Of a stretch of DNA of 64,000 nucleotides, positions 19,133 through 28,458 are shown piece after piece. The notes beneath the pieces are model-generated. The model saw nothing but the letters and a program-made list of their open reading frames with translations, searched no databases and was not told where the DNA came from. The DNA lies in NCBI RefSeq assembly GCF_002077175.1, contig NZ_CP014943.1, positions 1,054,001-1,118,000 of the forward strand, written 5' to 3'. The stretch is from Colwellia sp. PAMC 21821. Lineage in GTDB: Bacteria; Pseudomonadota; Gammaproteobacteria; Enterobacterales; Alteromonadaceae. The translations under genes were made by a program, and so were the position numbers. Numbering within the stretch: position 1 is the stretch's first letter; each line of letters starts with the position of its first letter.

Positions 19133-19700
19133 AAGTTTTCATAGCTTTTTGTTTGAGTAATTTAGCTAACGATTGAGCGAAATCGACACTATTTTCTTTA
19201 GCAGTTACCAAAGGTTCGTCGAGCGTTTCTAATAAGGTAATTTGCTGCGCAGTAACACCGAGTAAAAGTTGCTTTTCACCGGCTTGAACTACCACTAGTT
19301 TCTCTTTAGCACCAAGATGCAGGCTGGTGACTATTTTCAAACCATTAATACTATGACGCACACCTTGAAAGCGCTTTAATATCACCGCACTGACAATAAT
19401 GACCGCAAGTACCATCAACAAGGACATGATCATGCTCATGGCATCCATGTTGGCAGTAACATGTTTACCCACCTCAACAGGTGTGTCTGCGGCTTCAACG
19501 GAAACAACTGTTGCTTCTAAAGGTGTAACCGCTTCTTCAACGGGAATAACCGCCTCTTGAACGGGGGTAACCGTTTCTGTTAGAGGTGTAACCGCTTTCG
19601 CAATAACAACCTGTGAAGTAACATCATTAACCACTTCTTCAGCATAACTAAATGCTAAAAAGGCCAACCATATAAAGCATACTGACAATATTTTTTTCAT
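19116..19700 (-). CDS. fliO: flagellar export assembly protein FliO
   Basis: FliO helps the FliP ring assemble. The 194-residue protein has a signal peptide (to about residue 20), a periplasmic stretch, one transmembrane helix (about 92-112) and a cytoplasmic domain with [20 protein letters not shown], typical of FliO. The periplasmic part (about 34-75) is built of degenerate repeats of the form TPVxEAVxPxE, rich in Thr-Pro and Glu, longer than in E. coli FliO. It is six bases from fliN and overlaps fliP. Confidence 0.92.
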   Translation of the reverse strand: MKKILSVCFIWLAFLAFSYAEEVVNDVTSQVVIAKAVTPLTETVTPVQEAVIPVEEAVTPLEATVVSVEAADTPVEVGKHVTANMDAMSMIMSLLMVLAVIIVSAVILKRFQGVRHSINGLKIVTSLHLGAKEKLVVVQAGEKQLLLGVTAQQITLLETLDEPLVTAKENSVDFAQSLAKLLKQKAMKTYDKQK

Positions 19701-19706
19701 TAGTCG

Positions 19707-20099
19707 CTATTTTAACTTTTTGATACGTTCAACTTGGCTGATAACATCGGTTAAACGAATACCAAATTTATCGTTAACGACCACCACTTCACCGTGAGCG
19801 ATTAAAGTACCATTAACCAAAACATCTAGGGCCTCTCCGGCAACACGGTCAAGTTCAACAACCGAACCTTGATTAAGCTGTAACAGGTTACGAATACTGA
19901 TATGACTACGTCCCACTTCCATAGAAATAGTAACAGGTATGTCTAAAATAGCATCTAGCTTATGTTTTTCTTCACCTGAGATGGAGCCACTATCATCTTT
20001 TAAATCTTCTAATTCTACAGTTTCTGCAGCTTCAGAGGCAGCTTGTTCATCCATCGCTTCATCCCATTGACTTAAATCGTCTTCGTTTTCTGTACTCAT
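19707..20099 (-). CDS. fliN: flagellar motor switch protein FliN
   Basis: FliN forms the lower C-ring and receives CheY-P. The 130-residue protein has an acidic N-terminal half and a C-terminal SpoA domain: LDAILDIPVTISMEVGRSHI, LNQGSVVELDRVAGEALDVL and VVVNDKFGIRLTDVIS. The ATG at 20099 is preceded by GAGGAAA; a TTG five codons upstream overlaps that site and is rejected. It lies between fliM and fliO. Confidence 0.96.
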   Translation of the reverse strand: MSTENEDDLSQWDEAMDEQAASEAAETVELEDLKDDSGSISGEEKHKLDAILDIPVTISMEVGRSHISIRNLLQLNQGSVVELDRVAGEALDVLVNGTLIAHGEVVVVNDKFGIRLTDVISQVERIKKLK

Positions 20100-20235
20100 G
20101 TTGTTTTTCCTCAATTTTCTTCGAGTAACGTCAAAATAACCACGCTATTCTTTTATTATTGCCTATTATGCTGTTATGCGATTTTTACACCACATTTAAT
20201 AAATTTTTTTATAGATGCTTCTTTATAAATGCGAC

Positions 20236-21300
20236 TTAAAGTTCATCTTCTAACAAATGCAGTTCAGAGTCATTGTCTAGACGTTTACCACCTTTGGTCA
20301 AAATGGTCAGTTCAGATTTCACAGACTGTGGACGTTTAATTTTTGATTCTATTTTCAACGCTAAATTATCACGACTTCTACCGAGCTTAGCTCTAAATGA
20401 CGGTAAGTTCTCTACTAAGACGGTGATATGATCCGGCATTTCAATGGGGATAATATCACCCGCTTTAAAATCCATAATTTTTTGTAATGACAGTTTCACT
20501 TCTATAAATTTAGTCGATAATTCAACAGGAACATCCATAATTTCATCACGCAAAGCCTTCGACCAGCGCATATCGGTGTCTTCTTTATCACTTTGAACAC
20601 CTGCATCGAGCAATTCACGAATCGGCTCTAACATTGCGTACGGTAATGCAACATGAAAGTCGCCACCACCGCCGTCTAGTTCAATATGAAAAGAACTAAT
20701 AACCACAACTTCTGTTGGGCTAACAATATTGGCCATAGAAGGGTTAACTTCTGAATCAAGATATTCAAATGAAACATCCATCACCGGAGACCATGCTTCT
20801 TTGTAATCTTCAAAGATAATTTTTAGCAACATCTGTACGATACGACGTTCGGTAGGGGTAAACTCACGGCCCTCAATTTTGGCGTGATATCTACCGTCAC
20901 CACCAAAAAAGTTATCCACTAAAATAAAAACTAATCGTGCTTCCATGGTAATTAATGCCGTGCCTTTTAATGGGCGAAAACGCACCATATTTAAGCTGGT
21001 TGGCACAAATAAAGTATGTACGTACTCTCCAAATTTAATCATTTGGATACCGTTAATAGAAACCTCTGCTGAGCGTCGCATCATATTAAATAAACTAATG
21101 CGCATGTGGCGAGCAAATCGCTCGTTGACCATTTCCAGCGTTGGCATACGGCCACGCACAATACGATCTTGTGAAGAAAAATCGTAATCAGTGGTTCCTC
21201 CATCTGCTTGGGAGTAGTCCTCTTCAATCTCTTCTTCTTCAACATCATCTACACCATGTAAAAGTGCATCAATTTCCTCTTGAGATAATAAATCACTCAC
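20236..21300 (-). CDS. fliM: flagellar motor switch protein FliM
   Basis: FliM binds CheY-P through its N-terminus and forms the middle C-ring. The 354-residue protein starts with the CheY-binding peptide LLSQEEIDALLHGVDD, has an acidic linker, the CheC-like middle domain (about 50-240) and a C-terminal SpoA domain. The start is GTG at 21300, giving the conserved N-terminus MSDLLSQEE. It follows fliL after a 119-base spacer with no clear promoter. Confidence 0.96.
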   Translation of the reverse strand: MSDLLSQEEIDALLHGVDDVEEEEIEEDYSQADGGTTDYDFSSQDRIVRGRMPTLEMVNERFARHMRISLFNMMRRSAEVSINGIQMIKFGEYVHTLFVPTSLNMVRFRPLKGTALITMEARLVFILVDNFFGGDGRYHAKIEGREFTPTERRIVQMLLKIIFEDYKEAWSPVMDVSFEYLDSEVNPSMANIVSPTEVVVISSFHIELDGGGGDFHVALPYAMLEPIRELLDAGVQSDKEDTDMRWSKALRDEIMDVPVELSTKFIEVKLSLQKIMDFKAGDIIPIEMPDHITVLVENLPSFRAKLGRSRDNLALKIESKIKRPQSVKSELTILTKGGKRLDNDSELHLLEDEL

Positions 21301-21419
21301 TCGATATTCTCTTTATCTTGTTAATGTAGTTACACTGTTTACAAATTGTAGCTATTGAATTAGTTACTTAACGTATTTTTCTGCTCTGGATATTGCTACA
21401 AACGCTTACTGTTAGCGTT

Positions 21420-21959
21420 TTACTGCATAACAAAACCAGTAAATAATACTTTTTCGATAATGTCACTGCTCTCGACTTCGGTCATTATTTTTTGTACTTC
21501 GACTAAAGCCGTTTGTTTTAACGATGTTTTTCCTGCGCTAGTTGCTAAGTCATCAGCGTTTGAACGCGAAAAAACCCCTAGCAATGCACTTTCAATTAAA
21601 GGCACATGCTTTTTGGCGGCTTCTTCATTATCTGAACCTCGCACCAATAGTTGCACACGAATTTCAACAAAGCGGTCACGTGCGTTGCCTGGAACATTGA
21701 AGCGAAAAGGTCTTGGCATTGGCACATATAAGGCCGAGCCAATTTCTGCACTTTCAGCGGATGATCCTGCACTTTCGCCTTCCCCATCAGCGCTTAATTC
21801 ACTATCAGCTGCTGCTTGTGATGTTTCATCTTCACCACCGAGCATAAAAAATGCGGCACCGCCGCCTGCAGCAGCTAATATCACCACAATAGCGATAATA
21901 ATAATTAGCTTCTTTTTCTTTCCTGAATTATCTAGCTCAAGTTCTTTTTCGTCAGCCAT
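21420..21959 (-). CDS. fliL: flagellar basal body-associated protein FliL
   Basis: FliL surrounds the stator and supports torque. The 179-residue protein has a short basic cytoplasmic N-terminus, one transmembrane helix (about 17-40, IIIAIVVILAAAGGGAAFFML), a Ser/Glu/Ala-rich linker and a C-terminal periplasmic domain (YVPMPRPFRFNV, RFVEIRVQLLV, VLFTGFVMQ). Its ATG lies about 100 bases past the fliK end. Confidence 0.94.
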   Translation of the reverse strand: MADEKELELDNSGKKKKLIIIIAIVVILAAAGGGAAFFMLGGEDETSQAAADSELSADGEGESAGSSAESAEIGSALYVPMPRPFRFNVPGNARDRFVEIRVQLLVRGSDNEEAAKKHVPLIESALLGVFSRSNADDLATSAGKTSLKQTALVEVQKIMTEVESSDIIEKVLFTGFVMQ

Positions 21960-22060
21960 GTTCCCTACCTTTGCAGATTTTTTAAAGCTATTGTTAAACT
22001 ATATCGTTGAATAGCTGCTAATCCAAAGAGTTTATCAAGTATTGTGGGTGTATTATTGAA

Positions 22061-24382
22061 TTAAGCATAGTAATCGACACCCGATGATGAAGCTTTGACC
22101 ACATTGTGCATTGAGTTGTCATTTGCACTGACATTATCTTCAGTCGCTTCGCCATTTTGACCTTTATTGGCCTGTTGCCCAAAGTCATTACCCTTTTGCT
22201 CTTTTGCTTCGCGCTGTTCGATATTAGCGTCTCCGACATCAACACCACTTTCAGCTAGCATATCGCGAAGTTTACCCATATTTTGCTCTAAAGCCTCTTT
22301 TGCTTGTTGGTTTTGCACAACAAACTGCACGGCTGCTTGTTCATTCTGTAAATTCACTCGCACATGAATATTACCCATCTCTGGTGGATCAAGCTGAATT
22401 TCTACTTGTTGAATTTTTTGATTGATCATCACCATCACTTTATCTTTAACCGCATCAGCAAAGTCTTTACGGTAAATGGCAATAGTTTCGGTATTCAAAG
22501 CCGTGATAGATTTTTGGCTTTGTACGGTATTAGTCGTTAAATGGTTTATTGTACTTTCAAAATTTTGCGTTTGCTGTGCCGCTAATTCTGCAGAACTTGC
22601 CACAGGTCTAGTTGCCATCGCATCTAACGTTTGATTGAAAGCTGAGGTAATTTTATCAACTTGTGGCGCTAGTTTCTCACCCTCAGTTTTAGCTAACTTT
22701 TGTTCATCAACTTTAGCACTGCTGAGTTTATCAACAACTTCATTTGCCTCAGGTTTTTGATTAGCATCAACCTTTGGCTCTGCAGTCGACGCGCTGATTG
22801 CAGCTGCCGTACTCTGATTAACCGTGCGCGTTTGTGCTGGCTCGTTATCATTAGCACGTTTGGAGTCGGCCACATTGACTTGTTTCAATTCTGCCGTTTG
22901 CACTTTAACTTCATTGCTTTCGCTAACAACAGCTTTATGAACGGTATTTTGCTCAGCGATTAATTCAGGCGCGGATACTTTTTTAGCCTGCGCTAGATCT
23001 AATACACTATCTTTATCTGTCGCACTACTTAGCAATTCTCGATTGCTAGCTTCTTGCCTAGTTACTTGCTGAGTTTCTTGCTTAATATTTTGCTTAGCTT
23101 CTTGATTTTTATCTGCAGCATTCACTTCTTGAGCCAAGGCCTGAATGCGTGCTTGCTCTGCAATTAAGTCGGCTTCATCAACTCCCCCTTGCTCGCTAGC
23201 TAATAAGTTTGCACTCTCTACACTTGTTGCTATCTGCTTAGCATTCGAGGCATCAGGAGTGTTAACCACATTCTGAGCTGTATTTAGGGCCGAACTCTCA
23301 GCAGAGTTTTTTAACGTACTACTTGCAACGTTCTTGACTAAGCCCCCTGCTACAGTTTCGGCGGTAATCTCAGATAACTGTTTCGCGCTAGCTTCACCAG
23401 TTGCAAGTAATTTATTTTGTTGAGTGTTATTAGCATTTGCTAACACGGTTACTTGCTCACCTTTAACATTTTTTGCTAGTACGTTTTGCTCTGCAGTTAG
23501 ATTTTTAGCCTGCTCTGATAGCATTATATTTTTATTGTTGGCCAATATTGATTCATCAACTGCCGCTGTAATTTTACCCTGTAGTTCAACACTGGTATTT
23601 TCTGCCGCAGACTTGGTCAATAATTGCTGTGATCCCTGCAACATTTTTAATAAATCAACAGCATCATCTTTTTCGACGTGACTCGCAGCGTTATTTACCG
23701 TTTGAGTTTGAGCGCCGACATATGAATTTGACTGATTATTTGATGCTTTAGGGTCGCCATTAAATGCTCCTCCAGCTTTTTCAATCGCTCTAATTTCTGC
23801 TTCTAATGGTGTTACAGGAAGAGGAACAGGCAGTGTATGTTCAGAATCTTTAGACTTGGCACCAGTAATTAACTGTTCGCCATTTGCAGCTACCGTTATA
23901 GGAACAATAAATCCATCGCCCTCTTTTGGTGAGGTTACTAAAGATTTATCATCTATTGGCAAGGGCACTGGCAGTTTATCAGCATCATCGTTTACCGTTT
24001 TATTTGCTGCTAATTGGGACTCATTATCAATAGGAAAAGGCATCGATGAATTTTGGCTATTATCGTTTTTAGCGGATAAAGACGCATCATTGGCCGGTAA
24101 AGGCAAAGCTTGAGTGTCACCGGTTTGATTACCCTTGAAAGGCTTTAATGCACTGTCTTTACTTATAAGCTGTTGCTGTTGTTCTGCCGCTTTAGACGTA
24201 AGATTGCCGCCTTGCTTATTTTTATTATCCGATTCAGCAACGGTTTTTCTTGGATAATGTTGCTCCATAGCATCGGAAAATGCCTGGGTTTTCGCTTGAT
24301 TTTTTATTGATGAATCACCTTTAGCACCCTGTTTATCAGGGGTTTGGCCAACATCAGCAGACAAAAAATTTACTTGAGACAT
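22061..24382 (-). CDS. fliK: flagellar hook-length control protein FliK (long form)
   Basis: FliK measures hook length and triggers the FlhB switch. The 773-residue protein is long for the family (about 400 in E. coli). The first 590 residues are low-complexity, rich in Gln, Asn, Ala and Lys. The C-terminal hook-length domain has VEIQLDPPEMGNIHVRVNLQ. Near the N-terminus, variants of a proline motif (ALPLPANDASL, MPFPIDNESQL, LPVPLPIDDKSL, LPVPLPV) recur at about residues 92, 114, 137 and 184. It sits between fliJ and fliL, with a sigma54-like site upstream. Confidence 0.92.
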   Translation of the reverse strand: MSQVNFLSADVGQTPDKQGAKGDSSIKNQAKTQAFSDAMEQHYPRKTVAESDNKNKQGGNLTSKAAEQQQQLISKDSALKPFKGNQTGDTQALPLPANDASLSAKNDNSQNSSMPFPIDNESQLAANKTVNDDADKLPVPLPIDDKSLVTSPKEGDGFIVPITVAANGEQLITGAKSKDSEHTLPVPLPVTPLEAEIRAIEKAGGAFNGDPKASNNQSNSYVGAQTQTVNNAASHVEKDDAVDLLKMLQGSQQLLTKSAAENTSVELQGKITAAVDESILANNKNIMLSEQAKNLTAEQNVLAKNVKGEQVTVLANANNTQQNKLLATGEASAKQLSEITAETVAGGLVKNVASSTLKNSAESSALNTAQNVVNTPDASNAKQIATSVESANLLASEQGGVDEADLIAEQARIQALAQEVNAADKNQEAKQNIKQETQQVTRQEASNRELLSSATDKDSVLDLAQAKKVSAPELIAEQNTVHKAVVSESNEVKVQTAELKQVNVADSKRANDNEPAQTRTVNQSTAAAISASTAEPKVDANQKPEANEVVDKLSSAKVDEQKLAKTEGEKLAPQVDKITSAFNQTLDAMATRPVASSAELAAQQTQNFESTINHLTTNTVQSQKSITALNTETIAIYRKDFADAVKDKVMVMINQKIQQVEIQLDPPEMGNIHVRVNLQNEQAAVQFVVQNQQAKEALEQNMGKLRDMLAESGVDVGDANIEQREAKEQKGNDFGQQANKGQNGEATEDNVSANDNSMHNVVKASSSGVDYYA

Positions 24383-24444
24383 AACAAACCTTTCTTAAAT
24401 ATCGACTTAAGCGCAATTTAATAAATTATTTCTATTGTTAATTA

Positions 24445-24460
24445 AGCAAAATTCATTCCA
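24445..24460 (-). promoter_or_regulatory. candidate sigma54 promoter of fliK
   Basis: The minus strand reads TGGAAT-N5-TTGCT with correct GG-N10-GC spacing. It is about 63 bases upstream of the fliK ATG, in the 156-base fliJ-fliK spacer. The -24 element is weaker than in the fliE site. Confidence 0.45.
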
Positions 24461-24538
24461 GAACTTGTTTGTATGGGCGTGGTTTACTGAAAAATTTAGG
24501 CACTATTGAATACTATTCGTGACTGTAATGGGGGGAGT

Positions 24539-24973
24539 TTAACGCTGACGTCGAAGAAATTGTTGAGTGGCTATTTCATCAAACATTTTTTGTTCTTGTT
24601 TGTTGGCGGCAAGTTGCAAAATGGCAAGTTTTTTATCTCTTAACAATTCCACCGCTTGTATTTTTCGTCTTTGCTCTAACCATTGCTTTTTACGGGTTTC
24701 AACTAGAGCTTTAGCCTGGTGAACCGCAATTTTAACTTGCTGAGCTGCATTATCTAGTTTCGCGATAAAAGCATGAAAATGGCTATATGTTGCGCTATCA
24801 ATGCCTTCTAATGAACGCTGATTTAACCGGCGCATATATTCTAAGCGATAATCACTAACATTTTTAAAACGGTCTTTATTTTGCTGATAGTCAAATTCCG
24901 CGGCTTGTAATGCTTGCGACGCTTTTTGCTCTTTATCGAGCTCAAATTTATATAAGGTGTTCAACTGTTTCAT
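24539..24973 (-). CDS. fliJ: flagellar export chaperone FliJ
   Basis: FliJ is the coiled-coil stalk of the export ATPase, analogous to the gamma subunit of F1, and escorts chaperones. The 144-residue protein is almost entirely helical and charged (LDKEQKASQALQAAEFDYQQ, KQWLEQRRKIQAVELLRDK). This is the usual FliJ length and position immediately after fliI, separated by a 16-bp tandem repeat block. Confidence 0.9.
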   Translation of the reverse strand: MKQLNTLYKFELDKEQKASQALQAAEFDYQQNKDRFKNVSDYRLEYMRRLNQRSLEGIDSATYSHFHAFIAKLDNAAQQVKIAVHQAKALVETRKKQWLEQRRKIQAVELLRDKKLAILQLAANKQEQKMFDEIATQQFLRRQR

Positions 24974-24988
24974 GGCTTTAATTCCTTA

Positions 24989-25068
24989 TTGATACTTGTG
25001 CTTTTTGATACTTGTGCTTTTTGATATTGGCGCTGTTTGATATTTATGCAGTTTGATCATTGTGCAGG
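24989..25068. repeat. five 16-bp tandem units at the fliI-fliJ junction
   Basis: Five consecutive 16-bp units start TTGATA or TTGATC: TTGATACTTGTGCTTT twice, then TTGATATTGGCGCTGT, TTGATATTTATGCAGT and TTGATCATTGTGCAGG. The last unit contains the fliI stop codon, so the array spans the whole fliI-fliJ spacer up to 16 bases from the fliJ start. Confidence 0.85.
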
Positions 25069-26421
25069 CTGATTTTGTTGAGCGTGCGCTTGTGCGGCTG
25101 CTAATACTTCCTGCAACTGGGCTAAGCTTTGATCGTATGGAATAATATCGAGCATTTTTTGTTGTAAGAAAAACTGAATAACTGGTTGTAGGTCAATCGC
25201 TTGATCTATTCTTGGGTCAGTACCTCTGCTATAGGCACCAATGGAGATCAAATCTTTGTTCTCTTGATATAGGGCATAAACTTGGCGCAGTTGTCTAGCA
25301 AGCTGCTGATGCTCTTCGCTGGTTACCATTGGCATAACGCGACTAATCGAGCCTTCGATATCAACCGCAGGATAATGCCCAGCATCGGCTAATTTTCGAG
25401 ACAAAACAATATGACCATCTAGAATAGCACGGGCAGCATCTGCGATCGGGTCTTGCAAGTCATCACCTTCGGTTAATACGGTAAAAAATGCACTAATTGA
25501 ACCTTGGCCATCACCGCCATTACCTGCACGCTCTACAAGCTGTGGTAATTTAGAAAAAACTGAAGGCGGATAGCCTTTAGTTGCGGGTGGCTCACCTACC
25601 GCTAAGGCAATTTCACGTTGTGCCTGCGCGTATCGTGTAAGGGAATCAATCAACAGTAAAACATTTAAGCCTTGGTCGCGAAAGTATTCACTGATTTGCA
25701 CTGCAGTTTCACAGCCTTTAAGACGCATTAATGGCGAATTATCGGCAGGTGCTGCGATTACCACAGAACGTGCTCGACCTTCTTCACCTAAAATTTCTTC
25801 AATAAACTCTTTAACTTCTCGCCCACGCTCACCGATTAACCCCACGACAATAACATCGGCGGTTGTGCCCCGTGTCATCATACCTAAAAGCACACTTTTA
25901 CCGACACCTGAGCCGGCAAATAAGCCCATTCGTTGCCCTACGCCAACGGTAAGGAAACTATTAATTGACCGAACGCCAACATCGAGTGGTTCTGTAATAG
26001 CGCGTCTTGACAATGGGTTAATGGGTTTACTGTTGTATTGATAGTTATCAGCGGCTTTTATTGGGCCTTTACCATCGAGTGGCTTACCGACGCCGTCAAT
26101 AACTCGGCCGAGTAAATCCATAGATAAGGGTAATCGCGCTTTCGTAGATAAGGGAACAACGCGGGCACCTGGCAAAACACCTTGCAAACTCTGCTCAGGC
26201 ATTAAAAAGGTAATGTCTTGTGAGAAACCTACAATTTCTGCAATAAGATCGCCTTGTGATGTTTCCACCAAACATTGGCTACCAACTGGCGCTTTAACAC
26301 CTACCGCCTCTAACGTTAAACCAACCACACGAACTAAACGCCCTGCAACAGATACACTATGCGGGTGAATAAGCTTTTCACAGTCTTTTAAACGTTCGGT
26401 TATGCGATTTATATCAACCAT
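25057..26421 (-). CDS. fliI: flagellum-specific export ATPase FliI
   Basis: FliI is the hexameric ATPase energising export. The 454-residue protein matches F1-beta-type ATPases: Walker [28 protein letters not shown], Walker [21 protein letters not shown], and the C-terminal helical domain with [19 protein letters not shown]. It follows fliH after a 165-base spacer with repeats and precedes fliJ. Confidence 0.97.
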   Translation of the reverse strand: MVDINRITERLKDCEKLIHPHSVSVAGRLVRVVGLTLEAVGVKAPVGSQCLVETSQGDLIAEIVGFSQDITFLMPEQSLQGVLPGARVVPLSTKARLPLSMDLLGRVIDGVGKPLDGKGPIKAADNYQYNSKPINPLSRRAITEPLDVGVRSINSFLTVGVGQRMGLFAGSGVGKSVLLGMMTRGTTADVIVVGLIGERGREVKEFIEEILGEEGRARSVVIAAPADNSPLMRLKGCETAVQISEYFRDQGLNVLLLIDSLTRYAQAQREIALAVGEPPATKGYPPSVFSKLPQLVERAGNGGDGQGSISAFFTVLTEGDDLQDPIADAARAILDGHIVLSRKLADAGHYPAVDIEGSISRVMPMVTSEEHQQLARQLRQVYALYQENKDLISIGAYSRGTDPRIDQAIDLQPVIQFFLQQKMLDIIPYDQSLAQLQEVLAAAQAHAQQNQPAQ

Positions 26422-26533
26422 AGATGTTTACGCTTTTTAATTAATTTACGGGTACATGGGCATTGGTATTATTTTTATTATGCCTATGTTGCGCGCAAAG
26501 GGTAAAGTGTTAGTTGGATTTGTGTTGATCAAA

Positions 26534-26560
26534 TTGACGGCATAAATGCCGATCTACAAA
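26534..26560 (-). repeat. REP-like palindrome between fliH and fliI
   Basis: On the minus strand this reads TTGTAGATCGGCATTTATG then CCGTCAA. It is an imperfect palindrome (CGGCAT/ATGCCG core) and matches elements at 33724-33748 and 50838-50863 in the same window. Confidence 0.7.
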
Positions 26561-26566
26561 TGAGTT

Positions 26567-26611
26567 AAAGCATATTGATGCAAAGCTTATTGATGCAAAG
26601 CTTCTTGCAAA
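26567..26611. repeat. 15-bp tandem duplication over the fliH stop codon
   Basis: AAAGCATATTGATGC and AAAGCTTATTGATGC are followed by a partial third unit beginning AAAGCTTCTTG. The middle unit contains the fliH stop codon, so the duplication extends the gene end into the spacer without changing the reading frame upstream. Confidence 0.75.
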
Positions 26612-27381
26612 AACGATTCCAACACTTCGTTTAAACGCGACTTAACGCTCAAGTCGATATTAGAGGTACTGTTTTCAATTTGACAACTACCAGGGCTTAA
26701 TTGCGGAGCGGCAAGTAAACGCCAGCCTTGTTCTTGAATATGTGTTGCACCAAATTGTTGTTCTACTAACTTAATATCTTGTGGATGCAATAAAATTTGT
26801 GTTTGCGGCTCTTGCCCCGGTAATGCTTTAATCCCTTCAGCAATCGCCGATAATAAAATATCGGGATTAGTTTTCGCTTCATGCTTAGTTACCGCTTGGG
26901 TTAATTGCACCACAAGCTGTAATAATTGCGCTTCTACATTCTTTTCAACATTGAGTAAAGGCTGATGTAGTTGCTCTAACAGTGTTTGCATCGCCGCAAT
27001 TTGTTGCTCGCTGGTTTCTTTACCTTCAGCTAATCCTTGCGACACACCTTCTTCATGCCCAGAGGTAAGCCCTTCTTGATGACCACTGGCTTTACCTTCT
27101 TCAAAACCTTTAGCAAACCCTTCCTCTTTACCTTGAGTAAAGCCTTCATCAAATGCTGCTTGACGAATTTCTTCAATATCTTGCGCTGTTAATGGTACAG
27201 GCTCAGAAACTTCAGTTTCCTCCGGCGGTTCATAACGCCAGTTACGTGATTTTCCTAACGCATTGGTTTTACCATCATCTTGAGCAGCATCTTGTTGTAC
27301 ATTGGGTACTGTCCAAGTATCAACTTTTTCAGTTTTTGTTGATGCAGCTTTTTCGCTGCCCGGCTCAGAGTGCGGTGCCAT
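26587..27381 (-). CDS. fliH: flagellar export ATPase regulator FliH
   Basis: FliH dimers link FliI to the C-ring and regulate its ATPase activity. The 264-residue protein has a variable N-terminus, a glycine-repeat helix of GxxxG type (GFTQGKEEGFAKGFEEGK continuing to about residue 125), a coiled coil and the C-terminal FliI-binding domain ending LNEVLESFLQEALHQ. The start ATG at 27381 is 24 bases after fliG. The stop codon lies inside a 15-bp tandem duplication. Confidence 0.94.
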   Translation of the reverse strand: MAPHSEPGSEKAASTKTEKVDTWTVPNVQQDAAQDDGKTNALGKSRNWRYEPPEETEVSEPVPLTAQDIEEIRQAAFDEGFTQGKEEGFAKGFEEGKASGHQEGLTSGHEEGVSQGLAEGKETSEQQIAAMQTLLEQLHQPLLNVEKNVEAQLLQLVVQLTQAVTKHEAKTNPDILLSAIAEGIKALPGQEPQTQILLHPQDIKLVEQQFGATHIQEQGWRLLAAPQLSPGSCQIENSTSNIDLSVKSRLNEVLESFLQEALHQ

Positions 27382-27405
27382 TAGTTAAAACTCGCTAACA
27401 TATGA

Positions 27406-28458
27406 TTATAAGAATTCATCGCCACCACCACCACCGCCAAGCATAATTTCACCTGAGTCAGATAAGCGACGAGCAACGGCTAAAATTTCTTTTTGTGCTG
27501 CTTCAACTTCACTAATGCGAACCGGTCCCATCGCTTCAAGGTCATCGGCTAACATTTCTGCTGCACGTTTAGACATATTAGCCATAATTTTTTCTCTTAA
27601 GGCTTCATCAGCACCTTTTATCGCTTTCATTAGCGCGTCTTGCTGAACTTCTCTTAAGATGGCTTGAATACCTCTGTCGTCAACGTCGGCAAGGTTTTCA
27701 AAGACAAACATTAAGTCTTGTATTTGTTGGCTCATTTCTTCGTCATGTTCACGAATTGAATCCATTAACATGCCTTCAACATTAGTGTCTAAGTAGTTCA
27801 TGATATCTGCCGCTGCTTTCAAGCCACCCATTTTCGCTGCTTGTGCACCTGCTTGACCCGCAAACTGTTTCTCCATTATCTCGTTTAGCTCTTGTAATGC
27901 CGCCGGCTGAACTTCTTCTAAATTGGCAATACGCATCATAAGATCTAAGCGAACTTTATCAGCGAACTGTGTCATTATTTCTGCCGACTGTTCTGGATCT
28001 AAATAAGATAAAACAATCGTTTGTATTTGTGGATGCTCATTACGAATAATATTCGCTACCTGCTTAGAGTCCATCCATTTCAAGGAATCAAGACCCTTAG
28101 CACCACCACCCATAACAATTTGATCGATGAGGTTACCGGCTTTATCTTCGCCTAATGCCGCCGTTAATGCTTTACGCACAAACTCTTCACTTTGGAAGCC
28201 AATAGTCGAGAAATTTTGAATTTCGTTGATAAACAACTTATGCACAGCGGTGATTTTTTGTTGAGTAAAATCTTCCATACCGGCCATGATCATACCCACT
28301 TTTTGCACCTGCTTCGGCTCTAAGTGTTTTAGTATTTGTGCAGCATCTTCTTCTGAAAGACTTAACAATAAAATCGCGGCTTTTTCGCCACCATCAAGCT
28401 TATTGACGTCAAATCCAGACGGCTGCTGTGTTGCTAGTTCTTGATTTTCATCACTCAT
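27406..28458 (-). CDS. fliG: flagellar motor switch protein FliG
   Basis: FliG is the torque-generating C-ring subunit contacting the stator. The 350-residue protein has an N-terminal FliF-binding domain, a middle domain with EHPQ in RNEHPQIQTIVLSYL, and a C-terminal domain with the charged torque helix (LADVDDRGIQAILREV, then LREKIMANMSKRAAEML). It ends in a glycine run, GGGGGGDEFL. It overlaps fliF by eight bases. Confidence 0.97.
   Translation of the reverse strand: MSDENQELATQQPSGFDVNKLDGGEKAAILLLSLSEEDAAQILKHLEPKQVQKVGMIMAGMEDFTQQKITAVHKLFINEIQNFSTIGFQSEEFVRKALTAALGEDKAGNLIDQIVMGGGAKGLDSLKWMDSKQVANIIRNEHPQIQTIVLSYLDPEQSAEIMTQFADKVRLDLMMRIANLEEVQPAALQELNEIMEKQFAGQAGAQAAKMGGLKAAADIMNYLDTNVEGMLMDSIREHDEEMSQQIQDLMFVFENLADVDDRGIQAILREVQQDALMKAIKGADEALREKIMANMSKRAAEMLADDLEAMGPVRISEVEAAQKEILAVARRLSDSGEIMLGGGGGGDEFL

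Noticed and set aside
21460..22014. 184-residue plus-strand frame opposite fliL
   Set aside because: It is an antisense shadow of fliL with Ser/Ala-rich composition from the complementary strand; no domain or ribosome binding site.
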